Positions 26,165-34,348 of a stretch of 39,015 nucleotides of DNA are shown piece after piece. The notes under the pieces are model-generated. The model did no database searches. It was not told the DNA's origin and was given only the letters and a program-made list of their open reading frames with translations. The DNA is from Stenotrophomonas geniculata ATCC 19374 = JCM 13324. GTDB taxonomy: Bacteria; Pseudomonadota; Gammaproteobacteria; Xanthomonadales; Xanthomonadaceae. The stretch lies in assembly GCF_001431625.1 (NCBI RefSeq), contig NZ_LLXT01000118.1, positions 1 through 39,015 of the forward strand, read 5' to 3'. A program made the position numbers and the translations under genes. Each line of letters starts with the position of its first letter. Within the stretch, counting starts at the first letter, position 1.

Positions 26165-26194
26165 ATGGTAGCCCCGCCCTCTCGCCGGTAGCAA
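26165..26194 (-). promoter_or_regulatory. Possible promoter of the oxidase operon
   Basis: On the minus strand TTGCTA (26189-26194) and TACCAT (26165-26170) are 18 nt apart; transcription would start about 30 nt before the DUF2244 ATG. Confidence 0.4.
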
Positions 26195-26215
26195 GGGTGC
26201 ATTCACACTTTTTCC

Positions 26216-26234
26216 CATGCTGCAACACAGCATG
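26216..26234. promoter_or_regulatory. Inverted repeat between the oxidase operon and putA
   Basis: CATGCTG-CAACA-CAGCATG has perfect 7-bp arms. It lies upstream of the likely -35 of the oxidase promoter and about 130 nt before the putA start, a good place for a regulator of either operon. The protein that binds it is unknown. Confidence 0.45.
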
Positions 26235-26369
26235 AGGTCGGCGACACAAATGACGAATTCAGCACAAATTCTTCCGAGCTTGCTGAACACGCTGAATCCA
26301 CCGCAGCTAGGGGCTATCAGCACTTCATCAAGGTGGCTGCGGGGCACTTCCGGAACCCGCAAAAATGAT

Positions 26370-26375
26370 TAAAAT
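26370..26375 (+). promoter_or_regulatory. Possible -10 element of putA
   Basis: TAAAAT in an AT-rich patch 28 nt before the putA ATG at 26404. No clear -35. An in-frame ATG at 26365 overlaps this patch, which argues against using it as the start. Confidence 0.3.
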
Positions 26376-26403
26376 CGCCAAGTTTTCCACTGGCCGGACC
26401 GGC

Positions 26404-29400
26404 ATGAACGCACCTTCCTCCTCCCCTGCCGCCCACGACGCTCCGCGTCCCGGCGCGCTGCTGTCGCCGGAACTGCCGGCGCCCCCCAACCCGTTCCGCC
26501 AGGCCATCACCGATGCCTGGTTGAAGGACGAGGCCAGCCATGTGCGCGAGCTGCTGGCCCAGGCCCGCCTGCCCGCCGACGAGCAGGCCAGGGTGCAGGC
26601 GCTGGCCGCCGACCTGGTCGGCCGCGTGCGCGTGCGTGCCAAGGACCAGGGCGCGATCGAAGCCTTCATGCGCCAGTACGACCTGGGCAGCGAGGAAGGC
26701 GTGCTGCTGATGTGCGTGGCCGAGGCGCTGCTGCGCATTCCGGACCAGGACACCGCCGACAAGCTGATCCGCGACAAGCTGGCCGATGCCGACTGGGAAA
26801 AGCACCTGGGTGGCAGCGACTCGGTGCTGGTCAACGCCTCCACCTGGGGCCTGATGCTGACCGGCAAGCTGGTGCAGATGAACGACGCCACCCGCGCCGA
26901 TGCCCCCAGCGCGTTCAAGCGCCTGGTCGGCCGCGTGGGTGAGCCGGTGGTGCGCCTGGCCGTGCGCCAGGCCATGAAGATCATGGGCCACCAGTTCGTG
27001 ATGGGCCGCACCATCAGCGAAGCGCTGGCGCGCTCGCACAAGGGTGACAACGCCAGCTACCGCTACTCGTTCGACATGCTGGGCGAAGGCGCGCTGACCA
27101 TGAAGGACGCGCTGCGCTACCTGGAAGACTACCGTCGTGCGATCCACGCCATCGGCGGCGATCACAAGGCACGCGGCGGCCGTCCGGACGGCGACGTCAA
27201 CAACGCCCCGGGCATCTCGATCAAGCTGTCGGCGCTGTACCCGCGCTACGAGCACGCCAAGCGCGAGCGCGTACTGAAGGACCTGGTGCCGGGCGTGCTG
27301 GAACTGGCACAGCTGGCCAAGAGCTACGGCATCGGCTGCACCGTCGACGCCGAAGAGTCCGACCGCCTGGAACTGTCGCTGGACATCATCGAGCAGGTCT
27401 TCTCCGATGCCTCGCTGTCCGGCTGGGATGGTTTCGGCGTGGTCGTGCAGGCCTACCAGAAGCGCACGCCGTACACGATCGACCACCTGGCCGACATGGC
27501 ACGCCGCGCCGGTCGCCGCCTGCAGGTACGCCTGGTCAAGGGCGCCTACTGGGACGCCGAGATCAAGCGCGCGCAGATCGAAGGCTATCCGGGCTACCCG
27601 GTGTTCACCCGCAAGCAGAACACCGACGTGTCCTACCTGGCCTGCGCAAAGCGCCTGTTCACGCATGCCGATGCGATCTACCCGATGTTCGCCACGCACA
27701 ACGCGCACACCATCGCCGCAGTGCGCAGCATCGCCAATGGCGGCGTGTACGAGCACCAGAAGCTGCACGGCATGGGTGACGATCTGTACGCCGAAGTGGT
27801 GCCGGCCGATCGCTTGAACCTGCCCTGCCGCGTGTACGCCCCGGTCGGTTCACATGAAGACCTGCTGCCGTACCTGGTGCGCCGCCTGCTGGAAAACGGC
27901 GCCAACTCCAGCTTCGTCAACCGCATCACCGACGAGCGCGTGCCGATCGCCGACCTGATCCGCGATCCGGTCGAGATGGTGTCCTCGTTCGAATCGATTC
28001 CGCATCCCAAGATCCCGCTGCCGGTTGACCTGCTGCGCAGCCAGAACCACGACAGGAAGAACTCCATGGGCGCCAATCTCGCCAACGACAACGAACTGCG
28101 CGCCCTGGCCGAGCAGATCAACGCGGCTGTGAAGCCCTGGCAGGCCGCGCCGCTGGTACCGGGTGCGAACCCGGCCGGCGCCGCGCTGCCGGTGACCAAC
28201 CCGGCCGACACCCGCGAAGTGGTCGGCCAGTGGCTGGCCGCCGACGCTGCCACCGTGCAGAAGGCCCTGGCCAATGCCGTGGCCGCGCAGCCGGCCTGGA
28301 ACCGCACCCCGGCCGCCAGCCGCGCCGCCATCCTCGAGCACGCCGCCGACCAGCTGGAAGCGCGCATGCCGGAGTTCATGGCGCTGTGCGTGAAGGAAGC
28401 CGGCAAGAGCCTGCCCGACAGCATCGCCGAAGTGCGCGAAGCGGTGGATTTCCTGCGCTACTACGCCAAGCAGGCACGCGAGCAGTTCAGCCACGCCGAG
28501 AAGCTGCCGAGCCCGACCGGTGAATCCAACGAGCTGCAGCTGCACGGCCGCGGCGTGTTCGTCTGCATCAGCCCGTGGAACTTCCCGCTGGCGATCTTCC
28601 TGGGCCAGGTGGCCGCTGCACTCGCCGCTGGCAACAGCGTGATCGCCAAGCCGGCCGAGCAGACCAACCTGATCGGCTACTACGCGGTGAAGCTGCTGCA
28701 CGACGCCGGCGTGCCGGCCGAGGTGGTGCAGTTCCTGCCGGGCGACGGTGCCACCGTCGGTGCCGCGCTGACCGCCGACCCGCGCGTGGCCGGCGTGGCC
28801 TTCACCGGTTCCACCGACACCGCCCGTGCGATCAACCGCGCGATGGCCGCACGTGACGCCGCCATCGGTGTACTGATCGCCGAAACCGGCGGCCAGAACG
28901 CCTTCATCGCCGATTCCTCGGCGCTGCCGGAACAGCTGGTCAAGGACGCGATCGGTTCGGCCTTCACCTCCGCCGGCCAGCGCTGCTCGGCCGCGCGCGT
29001 GCTGTTCGTGCAGGACGACATCGCCGACAAGGTGATGACCATGCTGGCCGGTGCGATGAAGGAACTGAAGGTCGGCAACCCCGGCCTGCTGTCCACCGAC
29101 GTCGGCCCGGTGATCGACGCCGATGCACTGAAGATCCTGCAGGACCACGCCGAACGCATGGACCGCGAAGCGCGCCTGATCGCCGCTGCCGAGCTGTCCG
29201 CCGAAGCCGCCAATGGCACCTTCTTCGCACCGCGCGCGTACGAACTGAAGGACCTGGGCCAGCTGCAGAAGGAAGTGTTCGGTCCGGTGCTGCACGTCAT
29301 CCGCTGGAAGGGCGACCAGCTCGACGCGGTGATCGACCAGATCAACGCCACCGGCTACGGCCTGACCCTGGGCGTGCATTCGCGCATCGACGAAACCGTT

Positions 29401-29622
29401 GATCGCATCAGCAACGGCGTCCACGTCGGCAACGTCTACGTCAACCGCAACCAGATCGGTGCGGTGGTCGGCGTGCAGCCGTTCGGCGGCCAGGGCCTGT
29501 CCGGCACCGGTCCGAAGGCCGGCGGCCCGCACTACCTGCTGCGTTTCGCCACCGAGAAGACGGTGACGGTGAACACCACCGCCGCCGGCGGCAACGCTTC
29601 GCTGCTGACCCTGGGCGACTGA
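26404..29622 (+). CDS. putA: Bifunctional proline dehydrogenase / L-glutamate-gamma-semialdehyde dehydrogenase
   Basis: 1072 aa from ATG 26404. Proline dehydrogenase barrel (about 80-540): RLVKGAYWDAEIKRAQIEGY for FAD and substrate binding, and YAPVGSHEDLLPYLVRRLLE. Aldehyde dehydrogenase domain (about 600-1060): CISPWNFPLAIFLGQVAAAL for NAD+, catalytic Glu827 in IAETGGQNAF and Cys861 in SAGQRCSAAR. It oxidises proline to glutamate in two steps with substrate channelling, at the inner face of the membrane. The N-terminal ribbon-helix-helix DNA-binding domain of E. coli PutA is absent, so this form should not repress its own gene. An intrinsic terminator follows. Confidence 0.97.
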   Translation: MNAPSSSPAAHDAPRPGALLSPELPAPPNPFRQAITDAWLKDEASHVRELLAQARLPADEQARVQALAADLVGRVRVRAKDQGAIEAFMRQYDLGSEEGVLLMCVAEALLRIPDQDTADKLIRDKLADADWEKHLGGSDSVLVNASTWGLMLTGKLVQMNDATRADAPSAFKRLVGRVGEPVVRLAVRQAMKIMGHQFVMGRTISEALARSHKGDNASYRYSFDMLGEGALTMKDALRYLEDYRRAIHAIGGDHKARGGRPDGDVNNAPGISIKLSALYPRYEHAKRERVLKDLVPGVLELAQLAKSYGIGCTVDAEESDRLELSLDIIEQVFSDASLSGWDGFGVVVQAYQKRTPYTIDHLADMARRAGRRLQVRLVKGAYWDAEIKRAQIEGYPGYPVFTRKQNTDVSYLACAKRLFTHADAIYPMFATHNAHTIAAVRSIANGGVYEHQKLHGMGDDLYAEVVPADRLNLPCRVYAPVGSHEDLLPYLVRRLLENGANSSFVNRITDERVPIADLIRDPVEMVSSFESIPHPKIPLPVDLLRSQNHDRKNSMGANLANDNELRALAEQINAAVKPWQAAPLVPGANPAGAALPVTNPADTREVVGQWLAADAATVQKALANAVAAQPAWNRTPAASRAAILEHAADQLEARMPEFMALCVKEAGKSLPDSIAEVREAVDFLRYYAKQAREQFSHAEKLPSPTGESNELQLHGRGVFVCISPWNFPLAIFLGQVAAALAAGNSVIAKPAEQTNLIGYYAVKLLHDAGVPAEVVQFLPGDGATVGAALTADPRVAGVAFTGSTDTARAINRAMAARDAAIGVLIAETGGQNAFIADSSALPEQLVKDAIGSAFTSAGQRCSAARVLFVQDDIADKVMTMLAGAMKELKVGNPGLLSTDVGPVIDADALKILQDHAERMDREARLIAAAELSAEAANGTFFAPRAYELKDLGQLQKEVFGPVLHVIRWKGDQLDAVIDQINATGYGLTLGVHSRIDETVDRISNGVHVGNVYVNRNQIGAVVGVQPFGGQGLSGTGPKAGGPHYLLRFATEKTVTVNTTAAGGNASLLTLGD

Positions 29623-29650
29623 TCGCCCGGTTGATGCGGCAAACGAGAAA

Positions 29651-29672
29651 CCCCGCGAAAGCGGGGTTTTTT
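29651..29672 (+). terminator. Intrinsic terminator after putA
   Basis: CCCCGC-GAAA-GCGGGG followed by six T, with a GNRA tetraloop; 28 nt after the stop codon. Confidence 0.92.
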
Positions 29673-29686
29673 GTGCATTGCTTGCT

Positions 29687-29744
29687 GTAGAGCCGAGCCC
29701 ATGCTCGGCTTGAACGGTACAGCCGAGCATGGGCTCGGCTCTAC
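29687..29744. repeat. SMAG inverted pair; supplies the pnuC stop codon
   Basis: GTAGAGCCGAGCCCATGCTC then GGCT at 29687-29710, partner at 29721-29744 ending CTAC. The TAG within the complement of the terminal CTAC (29741-29743) is the pnuC stop codon, so the repeat directly ends the gene. Confidence 0.9.
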
Positions 29745-30313
29745 ACCCGCATCAGATTGCGCCAGTGCCGGAGGGCGACCAGTGCGTTGATCCAGAAACC
29801 GATGTACAGGATCGAGGTCAGATGCAGGCCACGGCTGTAGTACAGCGGCACCGCGACGGTATTCACCAGCAGCCACACCCACCACGATTCCAGCTTGCGC
29901 CGCATCATCAGGATCTGGGCGATCACGCTCAGCACCAGCACCGCCGAATCGATGTAGGGCGCGTAGGCGTTGGTCAGGCGGGTCAGCATCCAGCCGTAGC
30001 CGAAGGTCGCCACCACCGCCAGTGGTGCCAGCCACGCCCAGGCACGCGGTCGCAATGAGGTGATCGGCAGCGGCGCACCATGGTCCCCACGCAGCCACTG
30101 CCACCAGCCCAGCACGCTGATGGCGATGAAGAAGAACTGCAGCACCATGTCTGCATACAGGTGAGAGCGCTCGAACACCGCCGCGAACAGCGCGCAGCCG
30201 ACGATGCCCAGCCACCAGGTGTGCACGTTGTTGCGGCCGGCCAGCAGGATCGAGCCGGCGACGGCGATGTTGGCGGCCAGCTCCAGCTGGAAGTTCGGGT
30301 CGGACAGGTTCAT
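29741..30313 (-). CDS. pnuC: Nicotinamide riboside transporter PnuC
   Basis: 190 aa from ATG 30313 (MNLSDPNFQLELAANIAVAG). About seven transmembrane helices; family motifs include WLGIVGCALFAAVFERSHLY, FFFIAISVLGWWQWLRG and ESWWVWLLVNTVAVPLYYSR (the W-x-x-W substrate gate region). PnuC takes up nicotinamide riboside by facilitated diffusion, trapped by NadR-type kinase inside the cell. Open frame upstream of 30313 crosses the porin terminator and is not coding. The stop codon is the TAG of the adjacent SMAG repeat, so the C-terminus RNLMRV may have been altered by the insertion. Confidence 0.92.
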   Translation of the reverse strand: MNLSDPNFQLELAANIAVAGSILLAGRNNVHTWWLGIVGCALFAAVFERSHLYADMVLQFFFIAISVLGWWQWLRGDHGAPLPITSLRPRAWAWLAPLAVVATFGYGWMLTRLTNAYAPYIDSAVLVLSVIAQILMMRRKLESWWVWLLVNTVAVPLYYSRGLHLTSILYIGFWINALVALRHWRNLMRV

Positions 30314-30325
30314 CGCGCTATTGTC

Positions 30326-30348
30326 GTGGATCCACGCCATGCGTGGAT
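30326..30348. repeat. Degenerate SMAG copy upstream of pnuC
   Basis: GTGGATCCACGCCATGCGTG then GAT matches the copy at 6040-6062 except GTAG has become GTGG. It lies 12 nt before the pnuC ATG and may form part of its leader. Confidence 0.65.
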
Positions 30349-30372
30349 GCCCCAAACCAGCTCCGCAAAAAG

Positions 30373-30396
30373 AAGGCCCCGCTTGCGCGGGGCCTT
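30373..30396 (-). terminator. Intrinsic terminator of the FadL-type porin gene
   Basis: AAGGCCCCGC-TTGC-GCGGGGCCTT. On the minus strand it is followed by CTTTTTG, so it ends the porin transcript 30 nt after its stop. Confidence 0.85.
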
Positions 30397-30425
30397 CCGT
30401 GTACTGCGTCAGGCGTTGGCCCGAA

Positions 30426-31775
30426 TCAGAACTTGTACTGGAACGAAGCAGCCAGCACGTCGCCACGGACCTTGTACTTGCCCGACAGCGAGTTGCCCTG
30501 GTTGGCAGTGGTCGCACGCACGTTCACGTTCGGATCGCTGGTGAACAGGTGGGTGTAGCCAAAGTTCCACTCGGTGTTCTGCGACGGGGTCCAGCCCACG
30601 CCCAGCGACAGCCACTTGCGGCTGGTATCCGGCACGCGGACGTCGCGGTGGGCGTCGGTGGTCGGGGTCTGGTCCAGCGCAACACCACCGCGCAGGGTGA
30701 CGGTGTCGCTCAGCTTGTAGTCAGCGCCCAGCGACACGAAGGTGGTGTCACGGTAGCCGAACTCCAGGACCGAATCCGCCTGCGGCGAAGCGTAGTCGAC
30801 GGTGACGCTGTCAAAGGCGGTCGACCAGGCGGTGCGGGTCACGTCGCCCATCACGGTCCAGCGGTCGTTGACCTTGTGGGTCACGCTCAGGGTGGCCGAG
30901 GCCGGCATGGTCACCGTGGCCTTGCCGCTGGTGTCCATGAACCAACCGCGGGTACGCGGCGAGTTGGTCAGCAGGGAACGGGCGCGGTCGGCGCCGCTGA
31001 AGGTCGCATCACCACCGGTGATCTTGTGCTCGACCTTCGAACGGTAGCTCAGGCCGATGTGGGTGTTCTCGTCGATCGAGAACAGGCCACCGACGGTCCA
31101 GCCCACGGCATTGTTGTCACCCTCGATCTTCAGGGTGCCATCGGCGCTGCCCGGGGCGAAGCCCGGAGCGCCGGCACCGGCCAGGATGCTGCCGTAGTCG
31201 ACGGCGTTGCTCAGCTCGATGGTCAGGTGTTCGACGAACACCGACGCGCCGAAGGACACGTACGGGTTGACGTCATACGACGCGGCGAAGCCGAGGTCGA
31301 TGGCCTTCAGATCGGTCTTCAGGCCGCTGTAACGACCGACCCAACCGTTGTCGTATTCGGTCTTGAAGCCGAACGGTGCGGTCAGCGACACACCGAAGTG
31401 GGCCTTCTCGCCGATCGGCATGTGGAAGTACGCGGCCGGAACCGGAGCGATCATGCCGGCGTCGCCGCCGTCACCACCGGTCTGCGGACGGCCTGCTGCA
31501 TTGCGGCCCTGGCCCTTGAACTCGGCCTTGAAGCTGATGGCGCTCAGGTCGCCCTGGACCAGGGTGCCATCGAGCTGGCGCATGCCGGCCGGGTTGACGG
31601 CGATGATGGAGGCGTCGCCTTCGGCGCTGCCGGAGCCGGCGAACGCGCGGCCCAGGCCCTTGGCGCTGTTTTCCTTCAGCTGGAAGGCAGCGGCATTGGC
31701 GTCGGCAGCAGCCAGCGCACCGGCAACGCCGACGGCCAGCAGGGTCAATCGGGCAATGGTGGAAGCGGTTTGCAT
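30426..31775 (-). CDS. OmpP1/FadL/TodX-family outer membrane transporter
   Basis: 449 aa from ATG 31775, preceded by GGAGAGAGAG. Signal peptide ends ADANA-AAFQL; the mature N-terminus has AFQLKENSAKGLGRAFAGSG and IIAVNPAGM, the FadL hatch motif (NPA). The rest is beta-barrel with alternating aromatic strands, ending in SFQYKF with the C-terminal Phe recognised by the BAM complex. It should move long-chain fatty acids or other hydrophobic compounds across the outer membrane by lateral diffusion. A promoter with an overlapping palindrome lies about 115 nt upstream; its own terminator follows. Confidence 0.93.
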   Translation of the reverse strand: MQTASTIARLTLLAVGVAGALAAADANAAAFQLKENSAKGLGRAFAGSGSAEGDASIIAVNPAGMRQLDGTLVQGDLSAISFKAEFKGQGRNAAGRPQTGGDGGDAGMIAPVPAAYFHMPIGEKAHFGVSLTAPFGFKTEYDNGWVGRYSGLKTDLKAIDLGFAASYDVNPYVSFGASVFVEHLTIELSNAVDYGSILAGAGAPGFAPGSADGTLKIEGDNNAVGWTVGGLFSIDENTHIGLSYRSKVEHKITGGDATFSGADRARSLLTNSPRTRGWFMDTSGKATVTMPASATLSVTHKVNDRWTVMGDVTRTAWSTAFDSVTVDYASPQADSVLEFGYRDTTFVSLGADYKLSDTVTLRGGVALDQTPTTDAHRDVRVPDTSRKWLSLGVGWTPSQNTEWNFGYTHLFTSDPNVNVRATTANQGNSLSGKYKVRGDVLAASFQYKF

Positions 31776-31874
31776 CGTAGTTCTCTCTCTCCGGTAAGCG
31801 GTGATGGTGCTCTGAGTGCGCCTGCGCCCGGCGGGCCCTGGGGCCCTTCGGAGCGCGCCGGATTCCCCTCCCGA

Positions 31875-31890
31875 CATACGACGCCGTATG
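31875..31890 (-). promoter_or_regulatory. Palindrome just downstream of the porin promoter
   Basis: CATACG-ACGC-CGTATG, perfect 6-bp arms, beginning 4 nt from the -10 hexamer, that is at the transcription start. A repressor bound here would block initiation; TetR-type lipid-responsive regulators use such sites, but the protein is unknown. Confidence 0.5.
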
Positions 31891-31893
31891 CGA

Positions 31894-31921
31894 GTATTAC
31901 CCAGACCTGTTAATGAAACAA
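31894..31921 (-). promoter_or_regulatory. Promoter of the FadL-type porin gene
   Basis: On the minus strand TTGTTT (31916-31921), 16-nt spacer, TAATAC (31894-31899). It stands in the only AT-rich patch between the divergent porin and rhomboid genes; the leader would be about 115 nt. Confidence 0.6.
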
Positions 31922-32003
31922 TAACAGCGCAGGCGCTTTTTTCGTCTCAAAAGCTGAACAGGACAATCCCCGCCGTAAGCGCCCTCACGCTAGGCTAGTG
32001 CCC

Positions 32004-32696
32004 ATGTTCGTCTCCCTCCCGTCGCGCAAGAAGGCAGCCCTGCGCTGGGCCACGCCCGTGCTGTTTGCGGCACTGTGGCTGGCGTTCCTGTGGTCGATCT
32101 CGCGTCCGGATGACGCCCGGGGCAGCCTCTGGCTGGACTGGGGCGCCCTGTCCACCGGCCTGACCCACCCGCTGGACTGGTGGGCGACCCTGCAGGACGG
32201 CAGCGTGCTGCGCCTGTTCACCGCCCTGTTCCTGCACGCGGACTGGTCACACCTGCTGGGCAATCTGGTGTTCCTGCTGATCTTCGGCCTGCCCGCCGAA
32301 CGGGTGCTGGGCCCGTGGCGCCTGCTGCTGCTGTTCCTGGTCGGCGGTGCGGTGTCCAATCTGGTGGCCATCTACACCATGGGCAGCCCGGACCAGATCA
32401 TCATCGGTGCCAGCGGTGCGGTGTCAGCGCTGATCGGCGCCTATCTGGCCCTGTTCCCGGGCGCGCGGCTGGGCGTGGTGATCCCGCTGGGCCTGTTCCT
32501 GGAGTTCGTGCGCGCCCCGGCCTACCTGCTGATCGGCGTCTGGGCCGCCCTGCAGGTGGTGTTCGCCCATATCGGCCCAAGCTTCGGCATGGTGGCCTGG
32601 TGGGCGCACATCGGTGGCTTCCTGTTCGGCCTGCTGTACGGCGTGTACGTGCGCGCCGCGATCGCACGCCGCCTGCGCAAGCGGCACGGCTTCTGA
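32004..32696 (+). CDS. Rhomboid-family intramembrane serine protease
   Basis: 230 aa from ATG 32004 (an in-frame GTG lies at 31998). Six or seven helices. LHADWSHLLGNLVFLLIFG gives the H78, H83 and N87 motif of helix 2; catalytic Ser137 is in IIIGASGAVSALIGAYLALF (GxSG), and the partner His202 in AWWAHIGGFLFGLL. It cuts transmembrane substrates within the inner membrane; the target is unknown. No ribosome binding site precedes the ATG, and TAGGCT lies 7 nt before it, which may be a -10 of a leaderless transcript. It stands alone. Confidence 0.92.
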   Translation: MFVSLPSRKKAALRWATPVLFAALWLAFLWSISRPDDARGSLWLDWGALSTGLTHPLDWWATLQDGSVLRLFTALFLHADWSHLLGNLVFLLIFGLPAERVLGPWRLLLLFLVGGAVSNLVAIYTMGSPDQIIIGASGAVSALIGAYLALFPGARLGVVIPLGLFLEFVRAPAYLLIGVWAALQVVFAHIGPSFGMVAWWAHIGGFLFGLLYGVYVRAAIARRLRKRHGF

Positions 32697-32703
32697 CCCC
32701 CTG

Positions 32704-32774
32704 GGGTGCCGGCCGCTGGCCGGCGTCACGCTCACCCGCTCGTTCGTAGATCAGTCGAGCACGGCTCGACGCTA
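32704..32774. repeat. Two SMAG-type hairpins after the rhomboid gene
   Basis: 32704-32728 is the GCCGGCC-GCT-GGCCGGC variant; 32746-32774 starts GTAGATC and continues into AGTCGAGCACGGCTCGACGC then TAC. The second copy seems joined from two elements. They separate convergent genes, ending 5 nt from the S41 protease stop. Confidence 0.75.
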
Positions 32775-32779
32775 CAGAA

Positions 32780-34240
32780 TCAGGGCTTGGCCGGAGCCGG
32801 TGCGGGCTTTGCTTCCGGCTTTGCTTCCGGCTTCGCTTCCGGCTTCGGTTCTACCTTCGCCTCCGGCTTCGCAGCTGTGGCCTTCGCGGCCTTCGCCGCA
32901 TCCGCTTTCGCCGCTTCGGCCTTCAAGCGTGCAGCCACCGAACCCGGATTCTTCAGCTCAGCCAGCGCGTCGTTGATCGGGCCATCGCCCGGCAGTACGG
33001 CGCCGGCGTGGTAGCCCTCGGTGCCTTCGTCGTCACCGCGCAGATGGCCCGGCAGGGTCGCTTCGCTGTAATCGCTCAGGCTGGCCGGCAGCGCCTCGTC
33101 TTCCGGGCGCGCCGCAGGCTTCAGTTCGACCTCCGGCACGATGCCGGTGGCCTGGATCGACTTGCCGCTGGGCGTGTAATAACGCGCGGTGGTCAGCTTC
33201 ACCGAATCACCGTTGTCCAGCGGCAGCACGGTCTGCACCGAGCCCTTGCCGAAGGTGCGGCTGCCGACCACGCGGGCGCGCTTGTTGTCGCGCAGTGCGC
33301 CGGCCAGCACTTCCGAGGCACTGGCCGAACCCGCATCGACCAGCACCACCACCGGTGCCCCCTTCAACAGATCGCCCGGGGTCGCATCGAAGCGTGCATC
33401 GCTGATGCTGATGCGGCCGCGGGTGCTGACGATGTTGCCCTTGTCGAGCAGGTCGTCGGCCACCTGCACGGCAGCGGTCAGCAGGCCACCCGGGTTGCTG
33501 CGCAGATCCAGCACCAGGCCCTTGAGCTGGCCACCGGACTGCTTCTGCAGCTGCTGCACGTGCTTCTGGAAGTCCGAACCGGTGTCGGCCTGGAACGTGC
33601 TCAGGCGGATATAGCCATAGCCGGGTTCCAGCAGGCGGCTGCGCACACTTGTCACGCGGATGGTCTGCCGGGTGAGGCTGACATCGAAGGGTTTGGGCTT
33701 GCCTTCGCGCACGATGGTCAGCACGACCTTGCTGCCGGCCGGGCCGCGCAGCGGTTCGCTGGCATCGATCGCGCTGATCGGCTTGCCGTCGATGGCGATG
33801 ATCAGGTCACCGGCGAGGATGCCGGCCTTCGCCGCCGGCGTGTCGTCGATCGGCGAAATCACCTTCATGCTGGCATTGTCGGGCTGCTGCTGCAGCTCCA
33901 CGCCGATGCCTTCGTAGGCGCCGCTGGCCTGTTCGTCGAACGCCTGCGCGTCTTCCTTGTTGAAGTAGGTGCTGTGCGGGTCGAGGTCGAGCAGCAGGCC
34001 ACGCACCGCGGCCTGCATCAGCTTCTTGTCATCGACCGGATCGACGTAGGCGGCCCGCACTGCGTTGTAGACGGCCACGAAGCGGCGGATGTCCTCCAGC
34101 GGCACCTTCGAGGTCACCGCCTCCTCGCTGCTCGCTGCCTGCCCGCCGGTTTCCTGGCTCGGGGCGGGCGCGGTCTGCTGCGCCCAGGACAGCGCTGGCA
34201 ACAGGGCCAGCAAGAGGGTGGCGGTACGGGCTGCGCGCAT
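32780..34240 (-). CDS. S41 family C-terminal processing peptidase (CtpA/Prc-like)
   Basis: 486 aa, with AGGAGTGATCC directly before ATG 34240. Signal peptide (LLLALLPALSWA-QQ), then the S41 cap with LDPHSTYFN, a PDZ domain (about 105-190) and the catalytic core: Ser307 in VDAGSASASEVLAG and Lys332 in GSRTFGKGSVQTV, the Ser-Lys dyad. It trims periplasmic proteins, and relatives control peptidoglycan hydrolases. The last about 50 residues are a Lys/Ala/Pro tail with KPEAKPEAKPEAKP. It lies 108 nt after envC on the same strand, a conserved pair. Confidence 0.93.
   Translation of the reverse strand: MRAARTATLLLALLPALSWAQQTAPAPSQETGGQAASSEEAVTSKVPLEDIRRFVAVYNAVRAAYVDPVDDKKLMQAAVRGLLLDLDPHSTYFNKEDAQAFDEQASGAYEGIGVELQQQPDNASMKVISPIDDTPAAKAGILAGDLIIAIDGKPISAIDASEPLRGPAGSKVVLTIVREGKPKPFDVSLTRQTIRVTSVRSRLLEPGYGYIRLSTFQADTGSDFQKHVQQLQKQSGGQLKGLVLDLRSNPGGLLTAAVQVADDLLDKGNIVSTRGRISISDARFDATPGDLLKGAPVVVLVDAGSASASEVLAGALRDNKRARVVGSRTFGKGSVQTVLPLDNGDSVKLTTARYYTPSGKSIQATGIVPEVELKPAARPEDEALPASLSDYSEATLPGHLRGDDEGTEGYHAGAVLPGDGPINDALAELKNPGSVAARLKAEAAKADAAKAAKATAAKPEAKVEPKPEAKPEAKPEAKPAPAPAKP
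32811..32846 (-). repeat. Three tandem 12-nt repeats in the protease tail
   Basis: GCTTCCGGCTTT/C three times, encoding KPEA units in the C-terminal tail. Slippage would change the tail length without a frameshift. Confidence 0.85.
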
Positions 34241-34348
34241 GGATCACTCCTGTCGACGGTGGCATGGTGCCCAAGGCACATGCACCGATTATGCGCGAAG
34301 CACAGCTAAATTCCCGTTGAATCCGCCCTGCACGCGGAAGCGCTGGAT

